DNA from: Novosphingobium resinovorum
GTDB taxonomy: Bacteria; Pseudomonadota; Alphaproteobacteria; Sphingomonadales; Sphingomonadaceae
Length of the DNA stretch: 64,000 nt
Assembly: GCF_027922145.1 (NCBI RefSeq)
Contig: NZ_BSFC01000008.1
Span: 62,001 to 126,000, forward strand
Reading direction: 5' to 3'
Every line of letters starts with the position of its first letter. The stretch's first letter is position 1. A program made the position numbers and the translations under genes. The notes beneath the pieces were generated by a model, which ran no database searches, was not told the origin of the DNA, and saw nothing but the letters and a program-made list of their open reading frames with translations. Positions 51,137-60,170 of the stretch are shown here, piece after piece.

Positions 51137-52144
51137 TTACCCCGACACGGGGCGCGCATTGGCAAGACGCGACAGCTTCTTGGAAAGCGTCGTGACGCCG
51201 ATGACGTCGGTCACGTTGCTGAACCCTACCCGGTCGCCCATCGTCCAGCGATAGAGGGTCTGATACGAGATGAAGGCGGCATAGGCGTTATGCCAGGGCG
51301 CGGCGGCGACGGCGGCGCCCACCATCTCCCATTTGCGGCCCTTGGCATCGGTGATCCGCACCACGCGGTGCATGCCGAGCAGCGACAGGCTTTCCGCATC
51401 AACCTCTGCCGCCACGATGGCGCAGCTTTCGCCATCGACCAGAGCATAGCCGAAGCGGAACGTGGTGTAGACGGTCTGTCCATCGACGATGTCCAGCGTC
51501 ATGATGAGATGGAACGCGAGGTCGGTCCCGAACGTCATGTGCATCCACGAGACGGGCGCCGAGTTCCACTCCGCGCGCGGCCCCCAGCTGCGATCGAGGC
51601 CGTCCACGCAATCGACCGCGAAGCGATGGCCGTGCACTTCCAGTTCGCCGGTGATGTGGCCGACGAGGTCATAATGCCCCTTCGACCAGGAATCGCCCGC
51701 GCCGCTCGCAGCCTCGGTGTCGCCGCCGAAATGCTCCAGCATCGGGTTCTGGCTCGGGTCCAGCGGATCGAACGGGTCCATCAGTCCCTTGAAGCGCAAG
51801 TCGAAGCGGCACAGGCCGTCGGTGCCTTCGTACCGATAGTGATAGTCACGGGCATTGTTGCTGCCGGTGACCGCGAGGCCCGTGGACAGGCGGAAGTCCG
51901 ACAGCTTTTCCGGGCACTGGACGTGCATCTGCGCATCGGAATAGTCGGCCGCGCCGGCATGGGCCACGATGCCCTGGTGGATGTAGACGGACGACAGGCA
52001 CACGCCCGCGTTCGGCCGCCCAAGGAAGTAGGCATTTCCGCTGATCCCGGCTTCGGGCACGGAGAAGATGAGGAACATCGTCTCCGCATAGTTATGCTCG
52101 GTCGAACCGTGATGGTGAAAGTCGAGGTCTGCGTTGGTGATCAT
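51137..52144 (-). CDS. lipocalin-like DUF protein, paralogue 3
   Basis: 335 residues; motif DRSWGPRAEW near 190 and the N-terminal FLIFSVPEAGISGNAYFLGRPN shared with paralogue 4 (53938). No signal peptide. Last gene of the receptor 3 operon, downstream of the kinase-partner gene. Function unknown; probably handles a hydrophobic substrate like paralogues 1, 2 and 4. Confidence 0.65.
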   Translation of the reverse strand: MITNADLDFHHHGSTEHNYAETMFLIFSVPEAGISGNAYFLGRPNAGVCLSSVYIHQGIVAHAGAADYSDAQMHVQCPEKLSDFRLSTGLAVTGSNNARDYHYRYEGTDGLCRFDLRFKGLMDPFDPLDPSQNPMLEHFGGDTEAASGAGDSWSKGHYDLVGHITGELEVHGHRFAVDCVDGLDRSWGPRAEWNSAPVSWMHMTFGTDLAFHLIMTLDIVDGQTVYTTFRFGYALVDGESCAIVAAEVDAESLSLLGMHRVVRITDAKGRKWEMVGAAVAAAPWHNAYAAFISYQTLYRWTMGDRVGFSNVTDVIGVTTLSKKLSRLANARPVSG

Positions 52145-52187
52145 GATCCGGCCTTGCCTGGTTGGGGGAAGTGTAAAACAGGGCGCG

Positions 52188-52697
52188 TTACCAGGCGGGT
52201 GCCGGCAACGCCTCGGGGGTCAGCTCGAAGCCGAAGGGCAAGGCCCATAGCCGCGCCTGCGCCAGCATCGCCTCGCTGCCATCGAGGATGGCGGCGGTCA
52301 GGTCCCGTTCGCAGGGAGAGCCATGCGTGGTCGCCACCAGCGCCGCCAGCTGTTCGCGCAAGTGACGGCTGGCAACCTCGCAATCCGCCGCATCGCGGAC
52401 GCAGAGCGCAAGCACCTCTTCGCCCACCGAGATTCCGGCGGCCAGCGCCTCGCTCTCGGCCGGCAGGCTGGGCTGCACGATCGCTCTGGCCCGCTCCGCC
52501 AGCGCAAGGCAGGACGACAGTTCGAGCCGCGCGAAGCGGGTCGCTTCGGGAATGCGGTCAGCCACGAAGCCCAGCGTGGCGATCGTCAGCTGCAGTTGCT
52601 CGACCACGTGCTTGTCCGCACCGGCGAGCGCGGGCGCTATGACGTCGCTGAGCGCGCGGATCGCGATGCGGACCTGCGTTTCGAAAGACTGGTTCAT
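52188..52697 (-). CDS. small kinase-partner protein (LvaB-like position), copy 2
   Basis: 169 residues, helical, homologous in its N-terminal half to the protein at 30681 (VRIAIRALSDVIAPAL, EQLQLTIATLGFV). ATG overlaps the kinase stop (ATGA). The C-terminal third is more diverged and includes two or three Cys. Probably required for kinase activity or substrate recognition, by analogy with LvaB (inference). Confidence 0.7.
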   Translation of the reverse strand: MNQSFETQVRIAIRALSDVIAPALAGADKHVVEQLQLTIATLGFVADRIPEATRFARLELSSCLALAERARAIVQPSLPAESEALAAGISVGEEVLALCVRDAADCEVASRHLREQLAALVATTHGSPCERDLTAAILDGSEAMLAQARLWALPFGFELTPEALPAPAW

Positions 52698-53941
52698 CGT
52701 GTGACCTCCAGAAACCGCTCGCGCAGGTCGGCGATGGCCGTGTGCCCCATCTGCGACACGAAGTTCACGAGCACGTCCTGATGCGTCCCCGCCTGCAGCG
52801 AAGCGCGCGCCGAGGCGGCGAGCGTCAGGACGCAGACGAGATAGCGGTTGAATATCTCGAAGTAGCGGATCCGCACCGGATCGACCGGGAGCCCCGAGGC
52901 CGCCTCGTATGCGGCGTAGAAATCGTCCTTCGACATCATCCCTGACGCCAGCACGCTTCCGCCGTCCTCCGAAAGATGCTGGAAGGTGGGCAGCGTGGCG
53001 TAGGTGAGGTCCTGATGCCGATCGCCGATGACCGCGCCTTCCCAGTCGAGCCAGGCGGTGATTGCGCCGGATGCCTCGTCGAACAGGAAGTTGCCGCTGC
53101 GATAGTCGCCGTGGACGATCGACGGACGGTCCACCGACGGCGCGTGGGCGATGAGCCACTGGTAGACGACTTCGAGGAAAGGCTCCTCCTCGATCCGGTC
53201 CTCTTCCCAGATCCGGCGATAGGCGTTCACCTGCCGGATTACGGATGCGTTCGAGCCCGCCTGTGCCTGCATGAACGAGACCATCGCGGTGCATTCGCCC
53301 GGATCGACGGTATGCAGGCGCGCGAGCAGGGAGACGAAATGCGGCGCGAGTTTCGCGCGCAGTTCGGGGCCGTAGTTCTGCCCCAGGCCCGATACCTTCT
53401 CCACGCCGACGCTGGGCTTTGCCGCGCCTTTTGCAAAGGCATAGACCATTCCCGGATACGGCAGATGGCGTGCCTCTGGGTCCACCCAGTAGGGGCGCGG
53501 CGCCGGGATCACGCCCTGGACCGCGTTCAGCACCTCGAATTCGCGGCGGCGACTGGATTCGGTCACCGAGGCGGCGGGCTCCATGCGCAGCACTAGCGTT
53601 TCGACGCTTTCGGGAGCCTGCCCGTCAAGCCCTCGCCACGTGAGGTCGAAGACCATCTGCAGCTTCGATGCCCCGCCCGACAGCCAGCGGGCGTTTGAGA
53701 CTTGCGCCTCGTAGCCAAGCTCCTCGCCGATCATCGCCGTAACGCCCGCGACCAGCCGTTCGATCGGAACCGCCTTGTACGGATCGCCGCGACGGCGGCG
53801 CATCTTGCGGGTCAGGACCGCATCGATCTCGGGCTCGGTGGGGTAGCGATCGCGGATGCGGGCGATCATCGCCTCGTCGGGATGGCGCCGCTGCGCCTCG
53901 GTAAAGGACAGCACCGGATGGGACATCACGGCCGCCGTCAT
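52694..53941 (-). CDS. APH-family small-molecule kinase (LvaA/ACAD10-type), copy 2
   Basis: 415-residue paralogue of the kinase at 29458: GGASKLQMVFDL, HGDYRSGNFLFDE with catalytic Asp and Asn, and WLDWEGAVIGDRHQDL. Coupled on both sides: its ATG overlaps the stop of the upstream DUF gene and its stop overlaps the partner's ATG. Expected to phosphorylate a hydroxyl, perhaps on an acyl-CoA. Found between two lipocalin-like genes, so kinase, partner and DUF probably act on one intermediate. Confidence 0.85.
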   Translation of the reverse strand: MTAAVMSHPVLSFTEAQRRHPDEAMIARIRDRYPTEPEIDAVLTRKMRRRRGDPYKAVPIERLVAGVTAMIGEELGYEAQVSNARWLSGGASKLQMVFDLTWRGLDGQAPESVETLVLRMEPAASVTESSRRREFEVLNAVQGVIPAPRPYWVDPEARHLPYPGMVYAFAKGAAKPSVGVEKVSGLGQNYGPELRAKLAPHFVSLLARLHTVDPGECTAMVSFMQAQAGSNASVIRQVNAYRRIWEEDRIEEEPFLEVVYQWLIAHAPSVDRPSIVHGDYRSGNFLFDEASGAITAWLDWEGAVIGDRHQDLTYATLPTFQHLSEDGGSVLASGMMSKDDFYAAYEAASGLPVDPVRIRYFEIFNRYLVCVLTLAASARASLQAGTHQDVLVNFVSQMGHTAIADLRERFLEVTR

Positions 53942-54909
53942 TGCGCGAACTCGTCGGCCATGCCTTCGGACAGGAAGTTCAGCCCGCTGAAGTCGGCGAT
54001 GTGACTGTAGCCGACGCCATGGTCGCTCTCCCAGCGCATGAGCGTCTGGTAGGCCGCGCTCGACGGGTTGAAGTTGTACCAGGGCGCCGCCGCCACGGTC
54101 GATCCGCGCGCGGTATAGACATTGCCGCGGTCGTCCTCGAACCGCACGTCGGCCCGGGTCACCAGCATGTCGGAACGCTTGGCGGTCATGCTCGCGGACA
54201 CGATCGGGCGCCGTTCGCCGTCGATCGCCAAGAAGCCGTACTTGAACGGCCCGTAGCGCAGTTCCTTGTTCTCGAACCCGAGCCCGAAGACGAGGAACGC
54301 GCCCGTCTCGCCGTCGAGGTCGACATGGACCCAGCTGGCCGCCTTGTTGCCCCAGTCGCGGCGCGGGCCCCAGCTCTTGTCCATGCCGTCGACGCAGCGG
54401 ATGGCATAGCGCCGGCCGCGCAGCAGCAGCGATCCTTCGATGCGCCCCTTGCTTTCCATGTGCCCGTTGTTCCAGCCGTCGTAGCCATCGACCTGGCCGC
54501 CTCCCAGCGCCGGGACTTGTGCTGGATCATGCGGATCGAACGGATCGCAGATCGCCCGGAACGACAGGTCCACCTCGCAGGCGCCGTCCAGCGACTTGTA
54601 GGTGAAGCGGCTGTCCCGTTCGTCGAACGCCTTGAACGACAAGCCGTTTTCCAGCGTGAAGTCGGAAAAGTCCTCCGGGCAGGGCAAGTGCATCTGGCTG
54701 TCGTTGTGATGTATCTGCCAGGGATGGAAACACATCCCCTTGTGTATCTCGATCGAGCTGTGACAGATGCCCAGGTTCGGCCGCGCCAGCACGTAGAGGT
54801 TGCCGCTGACGCCTGCTTCGGGGACCGAGAAGATTACGAAGATCGTCTCGGTCCAGTGCGGATCGGCCGGATCGCGGGGGTGGAACTTGAAATCGTCGGC
54901 AGTAATCAT
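53938..54909 (-). CDS. lipocalin-like DUF protein, paralogue 4
   Basis: 323 residues; motif DKSWGPRRDW near 188, N-terminal FVIFSVPEAGVSGNLYVLARPN as in paralogue 3. Directly follows TonB receptor 3 and is coupled to the kinase. Soluble, no signal peptide. Family function unknown; related in layout to AttH/CrtC lipocalin-like enzymes or binders of hydrophobic molecules. Confidence 0.66.
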   Translation of the reverse strand: MITADDFKFHPRDPADPHWTETIFVIFSVPEAGVSGNLYVLARPNLGICHSSIEIHKGMCFHPWQIHHNDSQMHLPCPEDFSDFTLENGLSFKAFDERDSRFTYKSLDGACEVDLSFRAICDPFDPHDPAQVPALGGGQVDGYDGWNNGHMESKGRIEGSLLLRGRRYAIRCVDGMDKSWGPRRDWGNKAASWVHVDLDGETGAFLVFGLGFENKELRYGPFKYGFLAIDGERRPIVSASMTAKRSDMLVTRADVRFEDDRGNVYTARGSTVAAAPWYNFNPSSAAYQTLMRWESDHGVGYSHIADFSGLNFLSEGMADEFAQ

Positions 54910-54929
54910 GGCTCTGCTTTCTACGAAAT

Positions 54930-57257
54930 TCAGAAACGATAGCGGGCTTCGAGCATGAAGGTGCGGGGCTCACCGGGAACCACGAAGTTGAGGCCGAACA
55001 GGCTCGCGAAGCCGATGCCGCCGCTGTAGTAGGTCTTTTTGAAGGCGTTCTTCACCAGCACCGACAGCGACAGGCCGTCTTCCTTCTGCTCCAGCCCGAC
55101 CCGGAAGTTGGCGAGCGCGTAGCCCGGGATCTGGGTGTTCGGATTGAGCGACTTGCCGGTAGAACTATAGTAATTGGAAGTCTGCGCGTAGACATCGCCA
55201 TGAAGGACAGCGTTGAACCGCTCGCTCACCGGGATCGTGATGTCCGAATAGAACACGCCCGACCATTTGGGCGTATCCGGATAGGTATCGTAGACGGCGG
55301 TGCCGGTGCTGGTCCCGTCAATGCCGATCACCGACACTACGTTATCCGTGAAACGCGCGTGGGTGTAATTGACGTTGCCGCCGATCACCAGCCAGTCGGC
55401 AGGCCGAATATTACCGTCGAGTTCGAAGCCCCTGATCTTGGCCTTGGGCACGTTCACGGTGATGCCGGCCAGCCCGCCATAGATCGAGGTGTAGAAGGCG
55501 CGCTGCACGTTCTTCACCCACATGTTGTAGAGCGCCAGGTTGAGATTGACCGGCATCGTTCCGGCATAGCCGTGGAACTTCGCGCCCAGTTCGACGTCGG
55601 TGGCGATCTCGGGGCGGTACTCGCCGCCAGATTCATCCGCGAAGCCCGGCGTCGGCGGTGCGTGGAAGTTGAACCCGCCACTGCGGAAACTGCGTCGCGA
55701 CGAGGCGTAGAGCAGCAGGTCCGGCGTCACCTGGTTCTGGATGCCGGCGGTCCAGCTTAGCTTGTTGAAGGTGTCGCGCTGCGGATCGATGAAGCGTCCG
55801 TCGGCGTAGAACGGCGCGAATTCGGGATGGGTCGCGGCGGAGAACAGGTCGTCGGCGTCGCGAACGAAGCTGACCTTTTCCGATGTGTAACGGATGCCGC
55901 CCGTCACCTTGAAACCGGCAAGTCCCGTGTCGAACGTACCCTGCGCGTAGCCTGCGATGGCCTTGCTCGTGGTCGTCCCCGCATTGATCTGGGGCGGCAG
56001 GCCAAGCTCGTTCAGGATGTAGCTGGTGTTGCGCGTGTGATCGGTGATCTTGGCGGCGTAGACGCCGGTGACGTACTCGAGCCGCCCGTCGATCGCCTTG
56101 CCCACAAGTTGCAGTTCGTCCGAGATCTGCTCGATCGTGCCCCGGCTGCCCTGAGCGCCCGTCTGCGCATTGCCGCGTCCGTCGATGCCGTAGGACGTGC
56201 CGTCGAGGTCGCCCGCGTCGAGGAAGCCGACATGGACATAACCGAACACGTTCTTGAGCGTGACATTGTCCGCGATCTCGAACGACGTAATGTTCGACAC
56301 CACCCATTTCGAAATGCGGTGATCCCCCAGCGAGTCGACGTCGACCACGAAGGGACCGCGTTCGCGCTGCGCCTGCGCGAAATCGGCGAGACCGGGGAAC
56401 AGCACATTCGTTGGGACGAAAGGATAACCCGGCGCATTGGCACTCGTCGGCACGACGTAGGACACCGAACCCGAAATGTTGGTGCCCTTGTCATGGTAGT
56501 ATTCCGCGACAAGATCATTGGTAAAATCGGGCGACGGCTTGAGCGTAAGACTGAACCTGACGCCTTCCCGCTCGATCTTGCCCAGCTTGCTGCCGTCGTA
56601 GAGATTGAGCTGATACCCGTCCCGCGACCGGTAGACCCCCGCCACCCGCACGAGCACCTGGTCCTCCACGATCGCGCCGCCCACCGCGCCTTCGAGCTGG
56701 AAGTCGTTGAACCGGCCGTAACGCACCGATCCGTAGCCGGACAGTTCGTCGGTAGGCTTGCGCGTGGTGAACAGTACCGCGCCGCCGGTCGCATTGCGGC
56801 CGAACAGGGTGCCTTGCGGCCCCTTGAGCACCTGCACCGACTGCAGGTCGTAGAAGGCCGTCTGCCCCACCCCTCCCACCTGCACCTCGTTCACATAAGG
56901 CAGGACTGCGGGCAGCGAGCTGGTGAAGGTATCGACCGTCTGCCCGCGCAGGGAATAGTTCAGCTGGTTATCGTTCTGCTGCGCTTCGACCGTCAGCCCG
57001 GGCGCCGCCATCTGGAGGTCGCGCTCGGACACGATCGCCTGTCTGGCAAGGGCGTCACCGGTGACGACAGATACAGAGACGGGTGTACGCTGCAGGCTCT
57101 CCGAGCGGCGCTGGGCGGTGACGATGATTTCGGTCGATGCGGCAGTCGTGGATGCGCTCTGCGGCGTTGAAACCGGTACTTCCTGGGCAGCGGCATGGCT
57201 CGATACGGCAAGCAGCGCCACGCCGGCGCTGGACGACAGAAACTTCTGCAAGGCCAT
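54930..57257 (-). CDS. TonB-dependent receptor 3
   Basis: 775 residues. Signal peptide 1-24 (LSSSAGVALLAVSSHAAAQ), TonB-box-like TEIIVTAQRRSE near 42-53, plug with LRGQTVDTFTSSLPAVLPYVNEVQ and SVQVLKGPQGTLFGRNATGGAVLF, barrel ending in Phe. Its plug differs from receptors 1 and 2 (no VGFY motif), so it probably has another ligand. First gene of the DUF/kinase operon. Confidence 0.92.
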   Translation of the reverse strand: MALQKFLSSSAGVALLAVSSHAAAQEVPVSTPQSASTTAASTEIIVTAQRRSESLQRTPVSVSVVTGDALARQAIVSERDLQMAAPGLTVEAQQNDNQLNYSLRGQTVDTFTSSLPAVLPYVNEVQVGGVGQTAFYDLQSVQVLKGPQGTLFGRNATGGAVLFTTRKPTDELSGYGSVRYGRFNDFQLEGAVGGAIVEDQVLVRVAGVYRSRDGYQLNLYDGSKLGKIEREGVRFSLTLKPSPDFTNDLVAEYYHDKGTNISGSVSYVVPTSANAPGYPFVPTNVLFPGLADFAQAQRERGPFVVDVDSLGDHRISKWVVSNITSFEIADNVTLKNVFGYVHVGFLDAGDLDGTSYGIDGRGNAQTGAQGSRGTIEQISDELQLVGKAIDGRLEYVTGVYAAKITDHTRNTSYILNELGLPPQINAGTTTSKAIAGYAQGTFDTGLAGFKVTGGIRYTSEKVSFVRDADDLFSAATHPEFAPFYADGRFIDPQRDTFNKLSWTAGIQNQVTPDLLLYASSRRSFRSGGFNFHAPPTPGFADESGGEYRPEIATDVELGAKFHGYAGTMPVNLNLALYNMWVKNVQRAFYTSIYGGLAGITVNVPKAKIRGFELDGNIRPADWLVIGGNVNYTHARFTDNVVSVIGIDGTSTGTAVYDTYPDTPKWSGVFYSDITIPVSERFNAVLHGDVYAQTSNYYSSTGKSLNPNTQIPGYALANFRVGLEQKEDGLSLSVLVKNAFKKTYYSGGIGFASLFGLNFVVPGEPRTFMLEARYRF

Positions 57258-57335
57258 TTGGTGTCCCCTCCGACATCATTCCTTTCCGGCTTTGTCGCCG
57301 GATGAAGGCTCTCCTCGTCCGCGCGATTGATTTTT

Positions 57336-57349
57336 TGGCCCTAAGGCAG
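57336..57349. promoter_or_regulatory. weak shared operator-like site 12 (TGGCC-CTAA-GGCAG)
   Basis: Spacer and GG/CC core kept; two arm mismatches. 79 bases before the receptor 3 start. Confidence 0.3.
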
Positions 57350-57369
57350 TGCGCGAACTCCGACTCAAC

Positions 57370-57383
57370 TTACCACAAGGTAA
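57370..57383. promoter_or_regulatory. shared operator-like site 13 (TTACC-ACAA-GGTAA)
   Basis: Fully symmetric 5-base arms around a 4-base spacer, flanked AC and CT. Differs from the consensus at one position in each arm, so it may be a related regulator's site. Confidence 0.45.
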
Positions 57384-57404
57384 CTGGTTTACAAGTAGGT
57401 CATT

Positions 57405-57477
57405 CGTTATATTTTTCGGACAATCCTGACGCAGATCCTGCCTATATAACGTGTTGAAGTTAGATCAGTCGTTATAT
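57405..57477. promoter_or_regulatory. triple CGTTATAT operator array
   Basis: CGTTATAT at 57405-57412, its inverse ATATAACG at 57444-57451, and CGTTATAT at 57470-57477. The last two form a perfect inverted repeat around 18 bases. It lies upstream of the double-HTH regulator at 57614 and is its likely binding region. Confidence 0.5.
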
Positions 57478-57613
57478 TACAATCGAATCTCGACCGTGCC
57501 CACAGCTTTGAACCAGCCTGATCTGGCATCGGGAGGGACGTGACGCATAAAGAGAGGAGTGCACATGCCAGGCATGTGCAAAACGGATCGAACGGCAGAA
57601 ATCGCCAGTTCAC

Positions 57614-58888
57614 GTGAGCGAGATACGATCGATGTTAGACGACAATGCCTCACAGAATGAACCGTCAGCCGCCATCGCGGACCAGCTGGTGATGCACACG
57701 ATAGCGATGATCGCGCATCAGGGATTGGACAAGTTGTCGCTGCGTACCATCGCCGCGCGATCAGGCTGTTCCACCGCCTACATCTTTCAGAAATTCGGCA
57801 ACAGTGAGGGCCTTATGCTCGCCGCCCTCGATCGGGCCATCGCCATCGAGGAGGCGAGCCATGCAGACCTGCTGGAACAACTTTCTCCGCTTCCCGTCGG
57901 GCAAACGACGCTCGGGGATTTCCTCTGCTATTACGTTGAGACCAGGGCTACAGCGGATGTGCCCCGCTTCATGCTATCCTGGGTGACGACAACCGCGCCT
58001 GCCCACATTGCAAGCCTTTTGGGCACATGGCACGCCATGCGCCGGGACTTCTGGAAGGCAGCGAGCCTGCAATGCGGACTTCAGCCCGATATGCCCGCGA
58101 TCCTGGCCGACTACGCACTCATGGAAGAAAGCTACGCGACCGCACTTCAGGGAAGCTTGCGTTACGACCTGCTTCTGAAAGAAACTATACGCGCCCTATT
58201 GGGAATTAGCCCGTCCGCCAACAAGCGCGAGGAAGTCAGCATTGCCGACACGCTCAATGTCGTCCCTCCGCCTTTGGGGCCGGGCACGCCCGATGCCAAC
58301 GGCTCCATTCGTGACCGCCTGCTGTTTCACGCCCGGGAGGAAATACTCCAAAATGGAATCGGCGCGGTCAACCAAAGGTCGACGGCACGCAACGCAGGAG
58401 CGTCGAATTCCGCGATTGCCTACTACTTCGGCTCGATGGATGCCTTCGTGGACGAAGCGATCTGGCGCGCCATGCTATCCGATATACCTCCTGAACTCGA
58501 CCCCAACAGGACCATCGAAGGACGCCGTCTCTCGGTGCAGCAGTGGCTGACAGCCCTGAACCGGCACCTGCAGGGCGCGGATGACGGCGAACCCGCAGGG
58601 TTCTATTGCACCTATGCGCGGCTGACAGTTCAAACCTGCCTGCTCGCGCGCTCGCGCCCTTCCCTCAAACCGCTGGTGGTGTTCCTGCGCGAACTTGACG
58701 GCTGGGGCACTTATCGAACCAGTCGTATCCTCGAAGCGACCTTCAAGCCCATCGGCCGGGACCAGGCATCCGCCTTCGCCATCTGGATCAAAGGCTCGGC
58801 CGTAATCAACACTGCAGTAAATCTAAAAACTCGCATCACTGTTAGCAACCTTAATTCAGGAGCTTCCTGGATATTCGGGAACCAATAA
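57614..58888 (+). CDS. tandem TetR-type regulator with two HTH domains
   Basis: 424 residues, twice a normal TetR protein. First HTH at about 28-70 (MIAHQGLDKLSLRTIAARSGCSTAYIFQKFGNSEGL), then a ligand-type helical domain to about 200; second HTH at about 233-282 (ARNAGASNSAIAYYFGSMDAFVDEAI) with its own C-terminal domain. It looks like a fusion of two TetR units into one chain. GTG at 57614 is listed; an ATG at 57632 is possible and neither has a strong ribosome site. Divergent from receptor 3, whose operon it probably controls. Confidence 0.8.
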   Translation: MSEIRSMLDDNASQNEPSAAIADQLVMHTIAMIAHQGLDKLSLRTIAARSGCSTAYIFQKFGNSEGLMLAALDRAIAIEEASHADLLEQLSPLPVGQTTLGDFLCYYVETRATADVPRFMLSWVTTTAPAHIASLLGTWHAMRRDFWKAASLQCGLQPDMPAILADYALMEESYATALQGSLRYDLLLKETIRALLGISPSANKREEVSIADTLNVVPPPLGPGTPDANGSIRDRLLFHAREEILQNGIGAVNQRSTARNAGASNSAIAYYFGSMDAFVDEAIWRAMLSDIPPELDPNRTIEGRRLSVQQWLTALNRHLQGADDGEPAGFYCTYARLTVQTCLLARSRPSLKPLVVFLRELDGWGTYRTSRILEATFKPIGRDQASAFAIWIKGSAVINTAVNLKTRITVSNLNSGASWIFGNQ

Positions 58889-59094
58889 TCGTAAATATCA
58901 TACATACATAGTATGAGTAAGATAAATATACTTAAGAAATATTTTGCGCCGTATCGCTGACGCGCTATCAAGACCGCTCGGCACCACCGGACCTATGATG
59001 GACGTGGTCCAAACTACGATTATGGTTGATCAGCAAGTTCAGCCATCTGCCGATCATCTGAACCGCAGATTACGCCCAGCCAGCGACGCGCCCC

Positions 59095-59520
59095 GGAAAA
59101 TGGAGCCTTTCGAACAGAAGCTTACGGTCCTCGGTCCACAGCTTCACGCCGAACCGTGCCCGCGGGGTCACAGTTTAGTAGTTCTGCCCGGTAACGAATG
59201 GGGATGCGATCGGGGCAAGGACGAAGACCGGTCATCAGGCCTTCGACTGCGCGCAGTAGACAGTCTCGGCATATCCGTGATCCCAGGCCATGTGCACGGA
59301 AGGGTCGATACCCTGGGCTTTCGCATTGCAATCCTGTGGGACGGTCGCGACACTTCCTCTATCGGTTCGACAGTTCCGCGCTCGGCATTCTTGAGTCCGA
59401 GCTCGCGGTTTACAAACCGCCACTGAATTCGGTCGCCAGCGGAGAGGTCGCGCATCTCTTCCCTGAACACGTTGGATCCGCGCAGCCCGGCATACGACCT
59501 GAACCCGGTACTTTGCATCC
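59095..59520 (-). pseudogene. remnant of a MobF/TraI-type conjugative relaxase helicase domain
   Basis: Reverse reading gives LSAGDRIQWRFVNRELG and LKNAERGTVEPI (about 59464-59370). After a frame change comes HMAWDHGYAETVYCAQSKA followed by two stops, then FVLAPIASPFVTGQN, another stop, and TPRARFGVKLWTEDRKLL. This order (AGDRI.W..N....KN...GTV, then DHGYA.TVY.AQ, then SRAR....L.TED) is that of the RecD-like C-terminal part of TraI/TraA relaxases. One frameshift and at least three stops make it dead. It indicates past plasmid or conjugative-element DNA. Confidence 0.6.
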
Positions 59521-59599
59521 CCGACGATCAAGCCAGCCGGAGATAGTATGGCAAGCCTGGTCTCTTCCGCAGCGACAGGGCCTGCCCTTCTTCTTTGGC

Positions 59600-59700
59600 G
59601 ATGTCCGCGATCGTGATCCGGGGCGCCTTCTTCGACGTTAAGCCGTCCAGGCCGATGCCGCTGTCACCTCCGGTGCGATCGCGATCTTGCCGCTGAAAAG
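59600..59700 (-). pseudogene. SDR N-terminal fragment
   Basis: Reverse reading: LFSGKIAI, one-base shift, then TGGDSGIGLDG, which is the start of an SDR with its cofactor motif, quickly followed by unrelated or degraded sequence. It lies downstream of the SDR C-terminal fragment, so order is scrambled or these are two genes. Confidence 0.5.
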
Positions 59701-59755
59701 ATCGGCTATTGCATATCTTTTCAGCCTAATTCTATTTGAAATCCGGCACGCTTCT

Positions 59756-59905
59756 TTACATGAACGCGCCGTTATCGACCGTCAGTACACGCCCGGTGAT
59801 CGCCTTGCTCATATCGCTGACAAGGAAGAGAATGGCGTTCGCCTGATCCGTCGGCTACGTCGCAAGCAGTTCGGTATTGGTGTAGCTGTCGGGGTACTTG
59901 AGCAT
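59756..59905 (-). pseudogene. SDR C-terminal fragment
   Basis: Reverse reading: YPDSYTNTELLAT, stop, then DQANAILFLVSDMSKAITG and RVLTVDNGAFM with a stop at 59756. The second part is the standard SDR ending. No intact upstream part is found, and the in-frame stop confirms decay. Confidence 0.65.
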
Positions 59906-60170
59906 CACATCCCCGCTGGCAAGATCGCGGTGTTTTCAAGCGCAGCGTCCGAGGCGATTCCGGTGAACTTTCGCAGCCATTGGCGTAATCGACACGCAGC
60001 GGGGCCTACGAACCATCTGGCCGGAGCGGCGTATGCAGGTCGTCCAGATCAGCCTAGCTGGCCCAATGCAATCCATACGACCATATTCGCTCGGCCTCGG
60101 AAGCTCGACGGAGATATTGTGGCCGGGGGGCGGCGCTGGGAATCCACATACGCCGCCCACCGGTATCGCA

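Larger units (their letters stand above)
57258..57613. other. divergent regulatory region of receptor 3 and double-HTH TetR
   Basis: 356 non-coding bases, lower GC. Contains weak copies of the shared operator (57336-57349 and 57370-57383) and three CGTTATAT octamers, one inverted (57405, 57444, 57470). Probable promoters for both flanking genes. Confidence 0.6.
58889..60170. other. gene graveyard between TetR fusion and HU gene
   Basis: About 1.3 kb without an intact gene. It begins with an AT-rich 60 bases, then holds fragments, all reverse-strand: a relaxase/helicase remnant, an SDR N-terminal piece and an SDR C-terminal piece. Forward frames of 140-160 codons here read as noise. Confidence 0.7.

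Noticed and set aside
45223..57257. Iron-siderophore role for TonB receptors 2 and 3
   Set aside because: No siderophore, Fur-box-like or iron-transport gene nearby; both are the first or internal genes of catabolic operons.
58944..59641. Forward frames of 147-160 codons downstream of the TetR fusion
   Set aside because: They read opposite the relaxase remnant and have no domain-like sequence.
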